Below, one piece after another: positions 63,146 through 64,000 of a DNA stretch of 64,000 nt (within the stretch, counting starts at the first letter, position 1; each line of letters begins with the position of its first letter). A program made the position numbers and the translations under genes. The DNA is from Lithodes maja (Eukaryota > Arthropoda > Malacostraca > Decapoda > Lithodidae): positions 94,606 to 158,605 of the forward strand of contig JBAKBP010003194.1 of assembly GCA_037953745.1 (NCBI GenBank), read 5' to 3'. The notes beneath the pieces are model-generated. The model saw nothing but the letters and a program-made list of their open reading frames with translations. It was not told the origin of the DNA and searched no databases.

Positions 63146-64000
63146 TCAATAGTTTGCCAGAGTGTGGAAATCATTGAAGCAGGTGCCGGCACACAGTCCC
63201 ACCTGACACTCGAGGCATTGCCAAGTGGTTTTTGTGGGTTTGCTTGGTCGTCGAGTTGTGCGGGTGCACACATAGCACCTCTTCTGCATCCTTATTCGGC
63301 TGTTAGGACCCTGGAAAGGAAGGGCGACGAGCTGGTGCTTTCTGATGAAGTCGGCACACCCTATTCTGTCCATCATGCCTGGTCCTTGTAGTGGCCTCCC
63401 TGGTGTACCCGCATGTTTTACCAGGAGCTCATGTATCAGCTGCTTTTGGAAGGTCCGCAGGCTCTTGTACTTGACGACTGGACACCTCAAACGGTAGATG
63501 TTGTACGCGTTGAGGACAGACATATCTACTGTATGCAGGACAAACTTCTTGTACCACCTGCAAGATGTTCGCAGGCAGTCTATGAAGCCCATCTGCATGT
63601 CGGACTTGTCGACGAGGCGCATGTTCAGGTTGTAGTCCAGAACAGCAGCTGGTTTTGTGATAGGGTTCTTAGTTTTTCGGTCCACCTTCCCTGTGGGGAC
63701 CATCTCTGCTTTGTGGCATGTGGTGAGGAGGTTGACCTTACGCTGGTCATGCCAGTGGATGGAGAGGATGGGGCCACTCTTCTTATGGAATATGTCCGTC
63801 TTCTTCGTTTTGGTTGGGTAGGCTGGCATGCCCTTCCTCTTCCCCTTCACTGTGCCGACAGTTCCGGTCTTGCGGTCATGGAGGTACTTGGCGAGGATAG
63901 GCGACGTGTAATAATTGTCAGTATAGAGGACGTGGTTGTCATGGAAGTACCTCTCCATCATCCTCTTTACCACAGCGCCGCCAAAACCAATGAGGGGGTC
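63146..64000 (-). CDS. piggyBac-type transposase, C-terminal part
   Basis: Open to the window edge; reads DPLIGFGGAVVKRMMERYF, VLYTDNYYTSPILAKYLHDR and AVLDYNLNMRLVDKSDMQMG. The aspartates in YTDNYYTS and VDKSDMQ fit the second and third catalytic Asp of the piggyBac DDD domain. The middle has CRWYKKFVLHTVDMSVLNAY, typical of the family. The end is a Cys-rich domain (RCYVCTRT, TTWQCLECQVGLCAGTCFND) ending HTLANY, used by piggyBac for end recognition. It cuts and pastes DNA at TTAA. No stop or frameshift in the visible 284 codons, so possibly functional. Confidence 0.92.
   Translation of the reverse strand, partial: DPLIGFGGAVVKRMMERYFHDNHVLYTDNYYTSPILAKYLHDRKTGTVGTVKGKRKGMPAYPTKTKKTDIFHKKSGPILSIHWHDQRKVNLLTTCHKAEMVPTGKVDRKTKNPITKPAAVLDYNLNMRLVDKSDMQMGFIDCLRTSCRWYKKFVLHTVDMSVLNAYNIYRLRCPVVKYKSLRTFQKQLIHELLVKHAGTPGRPLQGPGMMDRIGCADFIRKHQLVALPFQGPNSRIRMQKRCYVCTRTTRRPSKPTKTTWQCLECQVGLCAGTCFNDFHTLANY

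Larger units (their letters stand above)
62319..64000 (-). mobile_element. piggyBac transposon, 3' part (continues beyond the window)
   Basis: TTAA at 62315-62318, then CCCTTCCTACCCGGGCAGCC. The first 200 bp match the left end of X2 and X1 (GGGCGATCTGGCTGAAAAC, GAATGGCGTTGAGTAGAGC). A long 3' UTR with a tandem duplication leads to the transposase ORF. The other end is outside the window. Confidence 0.85.

Noticed and set aside
1..64000. CRISPR arrays, bacterial operons or rRNA genes
   Set aside because: No spaced palindromic repeats with unique spacers, no ribosome-binding operon layout and no rRNA sequence were seen. The tandem repeats found have no unique spacers.
39822..64000. LisH-containing N-terminal exons of the NPAT-like gene
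   Set aside because: I looked for an exon ending with one spare base and a LisH-like helix pair, but found only transposon sequence and uninformative stretches. They probably lie beyond 64000.

Overview
This is eukaryotic, arthropod-type genomic DNA, most plausibly from a decapod crustacean. The evidence is GT-AG introns of 1-10 kb packed with transposons, CR1-group and RTE-like LINEs, tRNA-derived SINEs, piggyBac, DIRS and Ty3/gypsy elements, and short TTAGG-type repeats. The taxon is an inference.

One host gene can be recognised. It runs on the minus strand from before 39821 to at least 2563. Eleven exons (39821-39587, 37727-37646, 36092-35681, 35361-34650, 24463-23076, 18110-18048, 16399-11192, 9892-7121, 5784-4848, 3829-3721, 2718-2563) join through ten GT-AG introns whose phases all agree. 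They give an open frame of about 4,020 residues with neither the N-terminal nor, probably, the C-terminal exon present. Short conserved segments point to NPAT (Mxc in flies), the scaffold and coactivator of histone locus bodies. The protein would be two to three times the usual length, is mostly low-complexity, and holds at least four in-frame coding minisatellites.

The rest is mobile DNA. 1-2500: CR1/L2-like LINE pieces broken by TTAA-flanked elements. 17.8-22.9 kb: MITEs, a Tigger-like element and a CR1 copy. 24.9-27.3 kb: an RTE copy inside a MITE, then a SINE-like repeat. 27.3-31 kb: a nearly complete LINE with a PHD-like finger. 31-33.7 kb: an old CR1 fragment split by three copies of one TTAA element, one copy nested in another. 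39.9-50.2 kb: a CR1-group LINE with a 2A-like peptide, broken by an apparently intact Ty3/gypsy element (40563-46169, 223-bp LTRs, CTAGT target duplication) and a Tigger-like MITE (49076-49470). Each insertion is a clean cut in an otherwise open frame. 51-55.8 kb: a decayed, partly duplicated DIRS-type element. 55.9-60.8 kb: two RTE copies and a repeat tract related to the DIRS end. 62.3-64 kb: the 3' part of a piggyBac element whose end matches the short TTAA elements elsewhere in the window.

I see no prokaryotic genes, CRISPR arrays, rRNA genes or credible functional tRNA genes. No clearly new functional system emerges. The most notable points are the giant NPAT-like gene, the two 2A-like sequences in different LINE-type sequences, and a set of nested insertions that can be resolved at base level.
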